Origin: Boswellia sacra
Taxonomy: Eukaryota > Streptophyta > Magnoliopsida > Sapindales > Burseraceae
DNA: 64,000 nucleotides
NCBI GenBank assembly: GCA_013180625.2
Contig: SNVD02012294.1
Coordinates: 186,001 to 250,000, forward strand
Direction of reading: 5' to 3'
The notes beneath the pieces are model-generated. The model did not search any database and had not been told where the DNA came from. It saw nothing but the letters and a program-made list of their open reading frames with translations. Positions 47,904 to 61,100 of this stretch are shown in pieces. Made by a program: the position numbers and the translations under genes. Positions within the stretch are counted from its first letter, which is position 1. The number at the start of each line of letters is the position of its first letter.

Positions 47904-50900
47904 TCAATGTATTGAGCGCTCTGCTTCATTGTATAAAACATTCTGAATGTGATGGGCCAAATGACAATACGGACCATAACATATGTTTGATAGACAACTT
48001 CCATATAATAAACAATGGACACCAAGGAGGAAGATACTCATCCTCATTTCATCGGTATATCCCTCTGCTTCCCTCATAGAATTATTTTTGTCAGTCCCCC
48101 AATCAGAACCCTCGTCGGCTATGTTCGAATGAGCCTGAGCATCCAGTGGATGAGAAAACTTACCAATCCAGCTGAAATTAACAGGGTCTTTGATTATTTG
48201 TAAGGGCTGGCAACCATGAATTAGAAAACTCCAAACATTTTGGGTCATATCTGAGATACAATCAAGAAAGTCAGAAGATACGTTCTCAAAAACCGCATTT
48301 TGAGCTTGACTGAGACCTGAATTGACTTCAAATCTATCCACCAATGAGCACTTAGAGCATTTATGCTTCTCAACGGAAAATTTTGAAGCTGACAATCCTG
48401 GTTTCACAAACAAATTCCATGTAGAGCTTCTAGCAAGAGTTACTAAGGATTCGCCTGCACTTGCCCAGAAGTTTGCAGCAGATGCAATCAGGGAAGATTC
48501 AGACTGAAACAGATGATCAGTTCCACCTGCAAGCAACAATGAGTATGCTGCACTAATCCTGCTCATGTTGAAAGCTTCCCAGTGTCGTCCATCAATGTCA
48601 GAATAGAGAGATGATAAGTCAATTGAGCAGATTTTATATGCAGAAGCTAGTGTTGTATAGGCATTCAGAGCTAGATGGTGCAGGGGATGGAACCTGCAAT
48701 TCAGTTGCAATTTTCCTGCCTCGATTGCTAACTGCTCACCCTGCAGACCATGAGTAAGCATCTTCTCAAGCTTCTTGCAGCAAGCTTCAGGATCACCAAC
48801 GGATAGATACTGAGTTAGTACTTCATCCATGTAATCAGTCAACTTTTGATTGGCATCATCTCTCTGGACGTTCTCATCAGAACTCAAGCTCAAATACTCC
48901 TCATTGTAAACGAAAATTTCCTGAAAGAAAAGGCCCTAAAATTTAATACTCCTCAAAAAACTCAGTCATCTCCCTATCTCATTGTTTTATGAACCAGGAG
49001 AATAGAGATAACAGTTCCTCTTCAAAGTTGAGAATGCCTTTCCCACAAAATGTGGAGAAGTTAGAAGATAAGAACAGAGATTGTATAAAAATAAAGGAGT
49101 GCTAACAATCATGAGTAATTATGAGAATTACGAAGAAAGTAAACAATGAAATTAAACTGAAGAGAGTGGTTAACTACAAGATAAAAACTGGAGAAAAATT
49201 CTCTTTTCTCTTTGTTCACCTCAACTTGGATGGAGTTTTGGAGGCATAACTTTATAATTTGTTTCTGGATTGTTTAGGGAAAAGGTTCTGTCATTTGTAT
49301 AGTTTTTGCTTTTGGTGGACATGTGGTCCATTATAGTTGTTATCCTTCTTAAGTAATAAACATGTCCAATTCCTTTTAGTCAAGTCCAGGGTAAATCACA
49401 GTGTCAAGGTCTATACAGGTTAGGCTAACTATTTCCTTTTTACACATGCCAAGACAGAGAGTGAACAGGACCATCTCATACAAAGGGTGGGTGCATAAAA
49501 CAAATCAGATTAAAAAAAAAAAAAAGCGCCAAAGGTTACAAAAAGAAAAACTGTGTTTTTTAAACCAGGAAGAAAGGAGGAAAGAAGCGTGCTGGTCATC
49601 AGATTGGCATTATGAGCTTCCATCTTAAGTAAAAAAGTTGAGCATGTTTATATTAACAATTGTGCAAAGTTTTTACCTCCAAAACCTGATCAACATATGT
49701 TGGGGGTGATGCAGTGCACCGCCTACAGCGACAAACAAATTGATACTTGGACCATAGCTCTGACTGCCTCATTGCCTTGAAAAACAAATGAATTATATTT
49801 CATAAATGAGGAAATGCAAATAAACGTAAAAAAACCCCAAGCAAACGTACATGTTCAGAGCTGGAAAACATATAAAAGTAGGGATAACACATATGAAAGT
49901 GAAACATTCATACCTTGGGCTGCAACAAGTCAGTGTAAGCCACAGTTACGTCCTCTCCTTTACTAATCGGCTTAATACTCCTTACAATGATTCTTGGACC
50001 ATAATATCTCTCACCGACTTTCAACAACAAACATTAAAGAATCAGAAATTAAGAAAAGTTAAACAAGCAACCACTACAAATCCTAATCATATATAATATT
50101 AATGACAACCTTGTGCTAGTGTTAGCTCACTGTTGCTACAGCTCCCATTATCTCCCTGCATTGAGCATTAGCCCTTCAACTACTAGTTCATTCAACAATA
50201 AACCGTTGATGAAATTATAAGTTACAGACAGTTACTTTTACAGGAGTTTCAGCGACAGTGGAAACGTGAGGAATGATTCTCATCTCATGTTCTTGGTCCG
50301 GAAACGACACCGTATGCGGCTGGGAAAGCGAGAAGCGGTACCAAGCATTTGGAGAACAGCTGTGATTCATCCAGGAGAAATGTTTATCGTAGACAGCAAT
50401 CCCCAAGACACGCCCACTTTTATCCTGAACCTCGACAGCGTTCGTCATAACCAAGCACAGCGCAGCCTCAGCCTCCTCCAAAGAAACGGCGTCGTGTGGT
50501 GGCGAAGTTCCTCTGGCTGCCTTTGCAATCTCCCTCGCTCCCTCGCGAATCTTTGAGACGACATCCGGGTCCTCCGAAGACAGGACTTTGTCACGGTTGC
50601 TCAAGAGGGCGAAGAGACGAGATGGTGGGGAGGTGGAGGGGGGGGAGTGGAGAAGGGAGAGGAAGCGTAGGGCGGCACGTAGATCAGAGGTGTGGGAGGA
50701 GGAGGAGGGGGGGTGGGATTGGAGGAGGTGAAACTCGTAAGAAGACAGGTGGAGGGGGGAGTCGAGGGAGGAGCAGAGGCGGGAGCAGTAAAGGAGAGTG
50801 GTGGCGGAGGAGGTGGAGGTGGAGGGAAGAAGGGGAGGGAAAGGGGAGGAAGGGAGAGGAGAGAAGCAAGAGGAACAGTGAGTGAAGAGAAAGGAGTCGT

Positions 50901-50991
50901 GAAGTGAGAAGGAGAGAGGAGGAAGAGGTGGGGTTATGTCTTCTCCTTCCTTAATCTCTTCCCTCGCTCTCATCTCCATCTCCATCTCCAT
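47904..50991 (-). CDS. SDG41: SET-domain protein, SDG41 type
   Basis: Five inferred exons (50991-50236, 50155-50110, 50017-49914, 49775-49677, 48920-47904), all GT-AG and in one frame, give about 673 residues. The first exon has a Cys-rich stretch (THCSSCFSPL, YCSRLCSS) like a reduced MYND finger, then the SET motif NHSCSPNAWYRF that forms the S-adenosylmethionine pocket. Exons 3-4 carry GEDVTVAYTDLLQP and a post-SET CRCRRC cluster. The C-terminal third is helical and has no catalytic motif. SMYD-like SET proteins methylate lysines of histones or other proteins. The N-terminus has a MEMEMEM run from an ATCTCC repeat, and the minus-strand first exon is Ser/Pro-rich from low-complexity DNA. Assignment to the SDG41 group is by domain order and neighbours, not by alignment. 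Confidence 0.85.
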
Positions 50992-51248
50992 CTCGCTTAT
51001 GAGCTAGCACCGGGATGGAACTACGTATCTATAGACAAAATTGAATTTGAGGGTTTGAATAATACTTGATTACTTCAATTAGTTCATTCTCTTTAACTTG
51101 TACAGAGTATTTGATCCATGAAATTCCACATAATTTATAACTCAAATCAAACTAGATTACGAGGTATTTGGTTCAACTTCTTTATCTCCTGAATTAACCA
51201 TTAAATATTAAAATTACCAAATTAGAGAAAAATGAAAAAATGAAAACA

Positions 51249-52307
51249 ATTAGGGCCCTCGAAAAAATTTAGACATATCCTAAAAAATTTTTATGTCATA
51301 GATATTTTAAAAAAAAAGTTAAAATACTCTTAATAATTCAATTTATTTCGAAATGTCTTATTTCTATCTTCTCTGTACTTACCTTTTTATATTTTTATAC
51401 TCGTCTATTGCAATAACAATAAAACTGAAAAAAAATTTTCATCTTCTTCTCTCTTCTTTATCATTTCTCTCTTTGTAATTCTAATATCTCTTTCATATTT
51501 TTCTCTCTTCTTCCTATATTTTACTGCATTTTCTTTATCTTATTTATTATCAAATATATTCATCTACTTAAGTTTTAAAAGGAGATGAAAGAAGGCAAGA
51601 GAGAAACAAATAATGATTTAGAATCCGATAGCATGAAATTTGACATTCGACAACATAAAAATCTGATACTTGATATAATCTGACACTTGACAACATTAAA
51701 TCTGATACTTGAAGACATAAAAGCCGACACTCAACAGTATAAAAATCCAACACTCGACATAATGAAAATCTGACACTCGACATAATCTGACACTTGACAA
51801 TATTAAATGCGACACTCGATAATATGAAAATCTGACACTCAAAGGCATAAAAGCCGACACTCGACAATATAAAATCCAACACTCGACATACTCTGACACT
51901 TGACAACATTAAATCTGGCACTTGAAAACATGAAATTTGACACTTGATAATATAAAATTTGACACTATAGTATAAAATCGACATTTGATGCCATAAATTA
52001 ACGCTAATTTTGAATAAAAGAAAAAAGTCTAGAAAAATATGAGAAGAGAGAAGAAGACGAGAGACATATTGGAATTACAGAGAGAGAAAAAGTGAAGAAA
52101 AAAGAAGATGAAAATTTTTTCTTTATTTTATTGTTATTGCAACAAACGAGTATAAAAATATGAATAGATAAATGCAAGAAAGAGAGAAATGGATATTTAT
52201 GAATAAATTGAATTATTAAGAGTATTTTAATCTTTTTTTTAAAAAAATGTCTATAACATAAAAATTTTTTAAGATGTATCTAAATTTTATTAAAGACTCT
52301 TAATTTT
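51249..52307. mobile_element. Foldback element with long inverted repeats and minisatellite core
   Basis: The left arm (about 51249-51560) and the right arm (about 52012-52307) are inverted copies over about 300 bp. For example, AAATTTAGACATATCC...AAAAATTTTTATG on the left is matched by the inverted AAATTTAGATACATCTTAAAAAATTTTTATG on the right, and TTTTTATACTCGT..TTGCAATAACAATAAAA occurs in both. Between them lies a minisatellite (51618-51990). Such long-armed elements without coding capacity occur among Mutator-like foldback transposons of plants. No target duplication was identified. Confidence 0.75.
51618..51990. repeat. Minisatellite core of the foldback element
   Basis: About seventeen degenerate units of roughly 20-24 bp of the form (A/G)AAATCTGACACTTGACAACATT / AAAAATCCGACACTCGACAATAT. 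Higher-order blocks of several units recur (CTGACACTTGACAACATTAAATCTG occurs more than once). Confidence 0.9.
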
Positions 52308-52330
52308 ATCTATTTTTTCAATTTAAAAAA

Positions 52331-52617
52331 AAATTATCAAGTAACCATTTCCTCTTAAGCTCAAAGTCAAATTATCAACATTAATATCTGATTCTTAACA
52401 AGGACAATGTAATTCGCAAGACAAGCCAAAAAGGATTCCGGTACAACATTACTGTTTAAAAGATATTTTTTCAATTTTCCAAAAAAATTATCAAGTAACC
52501 ATTTACTCTGAAGCTCAAAGTCAAATTATCAACATTAATATCTGATTCTTAACAAGGACAATGTAATTCGCAAGACAAGCCAAAAAGGATTCCGGTACAA
52601 CATTACTGTTTAAAAGA
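52331..52617. repeat. 154-bp tandem duplication
   Basis: AAATTATCAAGTAACCATTT...CCGGTACAACATTACTGTTTAAAAG occurs twice, beginning at 52331 and 52485, nearly identical. It starts at the right end of the foldback element. Confidence 0.95.
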
Positions 52618-53336
52618 AATCAACATTGTCCTCTGGAGCACTAGAAAGACTACTAAAGAGTAAAGCCAATGTCCCAAATTTGGGAGCGATTTTCGTTTCA
52701 CTGAGCACAAAGGACAGGAAGAAGAAGAAGAAGACGAAAAGATTAAAAAAAAAAAAACAGTTCCAGACAGAATTATAGTGTAAATTCTACGATCGAATGA
52801 TTTTACAGCCAATACTATATTAGTCCTACCAATAACAGCTTACAGCCTCATTAGGTTGATCGAGTATAACATATGAAACAAAAGCTTACGAGCAGCTCTA
52901 GCAAGGTCATCAAACAGACTAAGCACAGTAATTGAATTCTTACAGCCATAAAAAAGTTTGCTCCACATCAAAATTTTTGAGCAAAAGCAAAACACCTTTC
53001 GAATTATCAGGAGTTCAAACAATAGCCCATCAAAAATATTTGTTTTGAACAAATCAACAGGATTGATAAAGTGAACAAGATATATCACAACTTTCAAGTT
53101 ATAACACCAAATATTCAAATGAATAAAAACAAAAGAAAAGGAGGATGAATTTCCGTTTTAAATTCTTCATTTACCAAATTCAGTATTCAATCTAACAACT
53201 TGATTATATCAATTTCCTGGTAGAACGTAAGTACAAGGGAGAGCAAGCAAGAAGTGGTTATTAAAGACTATCTTTCAGCATATAGACTTTTGACATAAAA
53301 AGAAAATAAAAGGGTACAAAAAATGGTTCACCAAAA

Positions 53337-56300
53337 CTATTTCTTAACACTTAATGAATTCTCTATCCGTTGGATGAGTTGATCTTTGGTCAAAGCACCT
53401 TCCTGAGAAAATAATCAACACCAAAATCATTGACAATCTTCAAAATTAGAAGACAAATTGTAAGCATTTTGCTAGTGACTACATACACTCTATAGAAACC
53501 AAATAGAGTAAATGAAACAGATAAAAAGATAACATTGCATTATTAACATACTGCTGATGCAGTCTACCGCTTAAACTACACAATGCAATTTATGCATCAA
53601 CTATAACACAATTTATATGTTGACTAAAGCGACAAACCTTGGTTAAAATAAATAAACCCCTGCATTTTGCAGTAACCATTACTAATCCAAGGATGAAGCT
53701 AATTTTGCAATAAAAGAATTCAGAGATCAAGCAGAAACTTCAAAAAATAGCCTTATAAGTGCATTTTTAAAAATAATCTAACTCTAAAATTTTTTTCATG
53801 CCATAGCCCTCTACTCTACAAGTCTATAGCTGTGCTCTACAACTCTACAACTGCGTAGAGATGTAGAGTTGTAAAGCACTACTATATGGTAGTAAAGTAC
53901 AATTGTAGAGCTAGAGAACTAAAGCGTAGAGGGCTATGACATAAAAATTTTTGTTAAAAAAAAAGAAAGATTAAGAAACACCCTTAAAAAATAAGGCTAT
54001 TTTAAAAGTTTTGTGATCAGGTCAATGGCCACCAATCTTGATCCTTGCAAATATTGTAATTGAACAGAAATTCAATCATGCAATTATATGTTACACCAGG
54101 CATCAGCAGGAAAGAATTGCTACAAGTTTTTCACAATAGTCTCAAGACATGCCTTTGAACAAAGTACAATGGGTTAAGATATCAAAGCTACAGTTTCAAA
54201 AATGTAAAATAAGAATAGATACTAATTCACTTACAAAGCGATCAAAGGGTTTCCCATCCTTAAACAAGATGAAAGTTGGCAAGGCCTCTATTCTATATGT
54301 ATCAGCAATCTTGGGGTACTTCTCAGTATCAACTTTCACCACCTGAATCTTATCTTTCAGAGCAGCACCAACTTCATTGAGGATCGGAGCCATGAATTGA
54401 CAAGGGCCGCACCTGCAAAACCATTACGTGAGTTCTCTATCTTTCATCTCCAGTATCAATCTAAATTAGAACAAATTTAATGTACTAATTGTTTTCTACC
54501 CTCGAGGTTCTTTTGTGAATAAAGAAATGGTAATTAAGTGCCCCAACCTAATAGGTAGCTCAATGGCTCAAATATTCACAACCTTCCTTTATCTTTCTAC
54601 CAACATTAACCAAAAAGAAAAAAACTATATACTTTTGCAGATATCCCATAAGAAAATCTTTTCAAACCAAATGATCCAGCATAATATTCAATGGCGATTA
54701 CGTAACATAAAAGGAAACCAAAAACGAATAAAAAAAAAAAGAAAAAGAAATTACCAGGTGGCATAGAAATCAACTAGTACAGGTTTGTCAGCTTTTGCCA
54801 GCAAATCATCGAGGGAGGAATACGTTTGCTTCTTTGCTGCAACCTATAGTATTATTTCACCCAAATACCAATCAGCTAGTGTTTAAAAAAAGCAACTTGA
54901 ACTCGCAGCTCAGCTATATCCATATATGTCAATTGTGCAAAGTGGCTCCAATTGACCAAAAATACTTGGACCAAATATTTGACCCTTTATATACTCTAAA
55001 ATAATAGAAATTATAATATAACACCAAAGGAAGCTTCAAGAACTAAAGAATAGAAATAGGCATGAGATGGATTTGAATTCCTTAATGAGACCTATAGTCA
55101 TATCATTTTAGTCAGATTACCAACAATATAAGCTGGCAAAATTGTTGACTGCCTCAAAGCTAGTGTGATTGTACTGACTAAGATATAAAGTCGGGTTAAT
55201 TTTACTGAGTAACCTCAAGTTTTAATTTAATGTTAGGCAAAAAACAACTTTGAAAATATCATCAATTTCCTTCATCTTTTTCAAAAGTTATCAAATACAC
55301 ACTTATTATTGAATTCTGTCAAGTCACTTACTAACAGAGAGGCAAAAATAGCTTAACAAAATCTCTTAATGTCAAGCCACTTGTTTATAACTTTTCTTCT
55401 CCTTTAGCAGATAATTCGATGGAATCGACTAATAAGGATACCTTTGATAACTTTTGAAAAGGTTAGAGAGGCAATTAATGGCTTTTTACAACTCACTTTC
55501 TGCTTAATATTCGGGCAAAATATGAGGTACTCAATAAAATTAACCATATAAAAATCATCATTATCGTTAAAATTAATTCATTGTTAGACAAAGGTAAAGT
55601 ATTATGATCAACTCTTTCCCTTTCACCAAACTAACAATGATTGACATAACTACATAGGAAAGAGATATCTTATAGCTATTGATGGGTAAAACTTGAAAAG
55701 TAATTGACATAGAGTATATACATGACAGATATCAGTTATTGTCAAAGCTTAAGCCCTAAAAAAGTTAACAACAACTTTTGTCTACATGGCGCAAGATAAG
55801 AGGAAAGCTCAAAGATTCTGAAAGTCACTACAATCATACAAAATATTTCATACATAAACATTGCACTGCTGTTAAAGAAAAAAAAAATGTTGAAACATAA
55901 GGTACAATTTTACCTTTTCAATAGCAGTACCAACACCTAGAAAATGACCACCCAAAAACTTCCGATACATGATGAAGCAAACACATTCCTTGGTTCCTAC
56001 TACTAAAGCTGCATTATTTTGAATCCTTAATCCACAACACCTTGATGCCAACGGGCAATAACTTGGGGCCAGCAACACAAATATTTTCCTAACCATTCAT
56101 TCAATCTAAACCAATATCCCAGATACCCAAAATCAGATACAAGACTCTCATTAAGTAGGCACCTTAGGGTCAATTACCGTCACACCCGTAAAGAGCCTTA
56201 ATTAACAACTTACCTTTTAAATTAGGGCCAAATTTAAAAGGTTTTCTTTCAATATCTCCTCTCCCTCGTTAACAATGAATCAGTTTTTAATTTAGTGCTT

Positions 56301-56949
56301 ATCTCTTCCGCATTGACATAAAATCCTTGCAAGAATAGTGCCATGTCGTTACCACAAAGAATTTGTAACTTTACACTAGCAAACAACTATAATACCATCC
56401 CACTAACAATGCGAGAACAACAATTTGTATTTGCAACATTAAACCCGATACTACATGTTGGTTTTTAAATTTTAATGTTACAACTTGATGTTTAAGGTTC
56501 AATGTTAAGAAAAAAAAAAGAATTCAGAGAACAATTTCAGTAACATTAATGAGATTTTAAATTCCAGAAGCTTAGTATCAACCTTTACAATGAACAAAAT
56601 TTAATATCATAAAGCTAAAAACAAATATTTGTATCTAAACCAAACATTTCTCAGCTCAGCCAATTGACTGAAAATCAAGAGCTTAAATAAGAACGTAAAA
56701 CTCAGGCGCAGATATAGCAGCTTTGATAACAAGTCAACAAAACACAAAATGGAAGCAATTAATAAGTACCACAGGAAGGAAACGAGGCCTGGAGGGAGAC
56801 GAGATTCCTCTGCTCCTAACAATTCGAATCCGGCGGAATTGTACGGGGAACTGCAGAGACGACAGCGAAGAGAGTTTGGAGAAATTGTTACACGACGTCG
56901 TTTGAGCGTTCAACGAAGGAATCGTCGACGCCGAGACAGAAATCGCCAT
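53337..56949 (-). CDS. TRX-Y: Thioredoxin y, chloroplastic
   Basis: Four exons (56949-56770, 54843-54755, 54412-54235, 53402-53337) with GT-AG introns give 170 residues, the usual length. Residues 1 to about 60 are a Ser/Thr/Arg-rich plastid transit peptide (MAISVSASTIPSLN). The mature protein has the thioredoxin fold with VLVDFYATWCGPCQ, the active-site pair split by the second intron between W and the rest (TG|G), then VKVDTEKYP, the cis-proline loop EALPTFILFKDG, and the y-type ending EGALTKDQLIQRIENSL. Thioredoxin y is reduced in plastids and donates electrons to peroxiredoxin Q and methionine sulfoxide reductases, mainly in non-green tissue. Intron 3 contains a MITE. The large first intron (1.9 kb) holds only short non-conserved open frames. 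Confidence 0.95.
53745..54004. mobile_element. MITE in intron 3 of the thioredoxin y gene
   Basis: The left end (AAAATAGCCTTATAAGTGCATTTTTAA...TGCCATAGCCCTCTAC) and the right end (GTAGAGGGCTATGACATAAAAATTTTT...AAATAAGGCTATTTT) are inverted copies of about 80 bp. The core has further inverted words (CTCTACAACTCTACAACTGCGTAGAG). About 260 bp, noncoding, within the intron and away from its splice sites. Confidence 0.75.
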
Positions 56950-57351
56950 TTACGAAACTTAGCTGTGAAGAATCGGATTCGAGAGAGAGAAAGAAGAGAA
57001 AATATATGTTTGTTTGGTAGAGACAAAATGAAGCACAGCAGAGTGAGGAGAAGAGAAGGAACTGAAGATAAACGCAAGCTCACTTGTATTGTTGCGCAGG
57101 GGCGAACGGATCCACCGTGAGAGATTGTATCTGGTGGGAGAGGCGTATTTTGATCCGTTGGATGATGCGGAAATGGTTAGTATTTTAATCGGAGGGGTAT
57201 GAAGGGTTTGACGAAGTTGAAAGGTGGGTGGCTTGTTCAACTCGGAGCCTGAAGAATACCTTTTGGAACGCATTGGTTTGGTGGATATTTTTGGCCGGCG
57301 CAGACCGGCTACTAGAGAGTTACCGCCGTTTTTGGAAAATCTTAATCCCAA

Positions 57352-58181
57352 GCGCCAATTAGACGTCGCTTCTTTATTTACAAAATTTTATTTAGATATT
57401 TTCCTTGACTTGATTTTTAAAAAATCTGTTAAAAATCGGTTAAAATATGTCTTTTTATTTTTTTTAAAAAATAAAGAGTCTATTATGAATAATATTATTT
57501 TTTGAATTTTTATATAAATTTACAATAAAAAAATAATGTGACATATGATAATTGTTGGAATGAATTTAAAAATCTAATAACATGAATTAAGATAGATAAA
57601 ATAACAATTATAATATCACATGAATTTGTAAAAATAACTTAAAAGTGTAGCACCATTTATTATATAATCAGGTAAAATTAGATAAGAGAAAAATAAAAAT
57701 TTGATTTTTTTTTTAACAAATTCAGCTACTTTTGAAAATTCTTTAAACAGTCTATTTATTTATTAGAAATTGTTGCAGCCGTGATAATTTTAAAATAATT
57801 TCTCAAAATAATTTTTGTGTGTCTGTATGCGGATATATATACACGCGCGCCCACAGGCATCGCTTTTTATAGTATAAAATGCATGGTACGATTACATTGG
57901 GTGCAAACATGCCCTTAAACCGAGAGAGAGAGAGAGAGAGAGAGTGAAAACAAACCATGAGCTGCTTAAGAAGTTTAGAACAAATATTCAAGACTCATCT
58001 AAAGGTCAGATAATGTTTGCTACTAGCCATTCCTTTATAAACTAAACGTGTAAAGACCCTCTTAAAACATGTTCATTTCCAGGGTCGGTTCTGATAGAAT
58101 CACCAAACCAACTCCATCAGATTTTCTATAACAAGCAAATGTTGCATTTCATAGAATTACAGTAAAGTTTTACCTCCAAAA
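57352..58181. other. Intergenic between TRX-Y and PLM
   Basis: Head of the thioredoxin promoter region and tail of the PLM 3' flank. AT-rich, with a short (GA)n run at about 57920-57944. No gene is supported. Confidence 0.5.
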
Positions 58182-61100
58182 TCATCCGTCACTTGTCCAT
58201 GTGAAGGCAAGGAGGACAATGGTGAGTGCAGAGAAAGTGGTGGCACAAGCAAACAACCACAAACCCCTGCTGGGGCCTTTGTTTTGGTTTTCATGACCGT
58301 TCAACTCAACCTCTTCCAGAAGCTCATTCACCTTGTCTATGTCTGAGTCCTTGGCAGCCCTGACTAGTCTGCTGTGAATTTCCTCTAGCTTGTTGAGTCT
58401 TTTACCTCTGGATGTGTCCTTCATTGGCCAGATAAAACCTGTCATCTTCCACAGAAGGATACCCACATATATGGCTACAACACAGTCTACAGTGTAATGG
58501 TGTCGTTCCCGTATTTCTCTTTGGGCACTGTGCATGACAAGCAGCCATATGACAGCTGAGCTAAAGCCTCCATAAGCCTCCTGCAACCATTTTTAAGGCA
58601 TGTAAAGCCAACGGAACCCAGTAATTAATACTTTAATTTTGGTTGCAATAGCAACTAAATGATGGGACGACATATTTTCAAAATGGATTTGTACAAATAC
58701 CGTCCAAGCCATAGCTGTCAATACGGCAACAAGCATGTGACCACTGTAGATAAGGTCATTGCAGCCACCTCCAGCTTTTTTCAGCAGATTGTACCATGAC
58801 GATCCTTCTAAATCAGTTGGTCGCAGGAAGTCAACCAGGAAGCTCATTGAACCCCAATTTGGCCGGTACTCATCAGGGTAGTTTCCAACTTCAGCTGGAA
58901 AGGAGATTAGAAATGTTAACAGCACCTCCCAGTTAACATGAAACAAACTTATTAGGTGTAAGATAGCATATATAACATAGTGGGACTCAAATAAGAAAGT
59001 TCCAAGATCCAAGTACCAGTGATATTTCGCTAACAATCAAACCAAACTATAGAAGTACAAGGAGCTTAACTCCAAATTTTAGTCTATCTGAAAATAAACA
59101 ATTACAAATCTTAAAAATCTTTCCAAATAACAAGAAGCCATTGCTACATTGAATGAGTAATGAAAGACCAGAGAAGTAACTTATATAGCGCACAGTACTT
59201 AAAAAAAAATACACTAAGAAAGTAATATGACTTGATGTATCTGATAAATTTGACTTTGTCTAACAATAGCGTTGACTTTAAACAAAGGCCAACAAATGTC
59301 TTTCACTCACATAGGTCTAAAGCAAGCTGAACATGATAACAGATTGGAAGTTGACTTCAGAAATCAGCACAACAATTGGGAACCAGGGCAAAGAAAACAC
59401 ATACCATAAGCTATATCCCGGTGTATTATATAACGGATTGCATTTTCATCTGAAGCATAAGGAACATAATATTTTTGTGCCCAAGGATGAGGGTATGTAG
59501 GGACTACAAAACGGGCTGAAGCACACCAAGGCCGGGCTGATGGCAGGATGGTAGATACAAATGTTATGGCACGAAGGAGACGACCAATTGCCATGGTGAA
59601 CATGTACCTTGCACCTAGCCCAAGGCCGGGAGCCTCCACAGAGTCAAATAGGACAGAGAAAGCTAGCATCATAAACAACATCAAGAAATGGTGCAACCCA
59701 ATAATACGAGCTCTCAATATCTCAACAATTGTTCCAGGAAGTTTCTCGTTCAATGCCAAGAGCAACCACTGGCCAGTATCAGGAAGAGGAGGTGTATCGC
59801 TGTTGCAATTGCCAAAGCCAATCAATAATCCTGTTTTAAAGACATTATGTAATATTCAAAGATGATATGATTTAAAACCTGAAGGTTCGTCTCTCAAGAA
59901 AAGTTTCAAAGAGATACCATGAGATGGCAAAAAATAATTGGAGTGGACATGAGACATGACACATCAATTTGCAATCACTATGCCATAAAGATGATCTTCA
60001 CATGGCAATTCTTAAATCACTGAGGCATTGCATTCCCTGTATGTTTACCAATTTAACCTCAGAACTAGAACATGTAACAGCACTTAAGGGAATGTAGATA
60101 AAACTAAATCACCTATATTTATAATAAGTGCTACACTTATTTAGCTATCTCTATCTATGTCCTTATTGGCAATCTTGTGAATAAGATATTAAATGCAACA
60201 GTATGCGCGATTTTTGGCATCCCTCATACTTGTCAGACACCTATAGGAGTAACAACATATCGTGTCCGAACATGTATTCTCATGCGATGCGGTAAAATGT
60301 TCCATGTGGTTTGAGATGAATGCATAAGCATTCATAAATAAGTTTTGATGATTGTTAAAGTATCAAGACCTTAGTTCATCAGCATGTTGAATAAAATTGA
60401 TTTATTTTTTTCTTTTTATTTTGACAATATTTTAATATTTGTCCAAACAAGCATGCTAACTTCTTGAAAGACACTATTTGCAGTCTCCCTTAGTAGGAAC
60501 CTATGTTGCATTGAATCATTGCTCATCAAAGACTAGGACAGTTATTTTGGAGAGCGATGGTCTGAAAATGGATGCTGTCCATCCCTTGTTTCTCCTCATT
60601 CATGACGTGTTGATAAACCTATTGAAAATCAGAGTTAAAGAACTTTATTCACATCCTCTTTCCTCATCAATGTGCTTGAATGTTCTAACATGGATCATTT
60701 CCAGTTTCCTTAAACAAGTTCACAAAATCTGATATATGTAGACAAAAATCCGTTGGTCACTGCATAAGACAATCCACATAGTCCACAAATTATGGTTGCA
60801 CATAAATTATCTCGCTAAAATGACAATAAAATAAACAAAACCACTTCAAATTTCAACTGATTCACTCTCTGATTTACTCCATTTGCAACTTGGAAACCAC
60901 TATCTACAGTAATATAGACACTCAATGTCAAAAAGAACAAACGTAAAATTTTAGCAACAGAAATTATCCAAAAAATCTGCAGCCAACACCTGCTGCATGA
61001 TCAAGCTAAAATCATAACAAAACTAACAACGTCACTCTTCAAATTTCAACTCAAAAACCATAATATCACCATTTGACAAATACTCAAAACAATAACACAG

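Noticed and set aside
50496..50907. Plus-strand Gly/Arg-rich frames opposite SDG41 exon 1
   Set aside because: They are shadows of the low-complexity Ser/Pro-rich coding strand of SDG41.
51568..51984. 138-codon minus-strand frame
   Set aside because: It is a translation of the minisatellite inside the foldback element (repeating SSVGFYVFECQI-like phrases).
55872..56096. 74-codon minus-strand frame in intron 1 of thioredoxin y
   Set aside because: It has no match to the thioredoxin family, and exon 1 joins exon 2 in phase without it.
56959..57351. 130-codon minus-strand frame upstream of thioredoxin y
   Set aside because: It lies in the 5' UTR/promoter of the gene with Ser/Thr-rich random composition and no domain.
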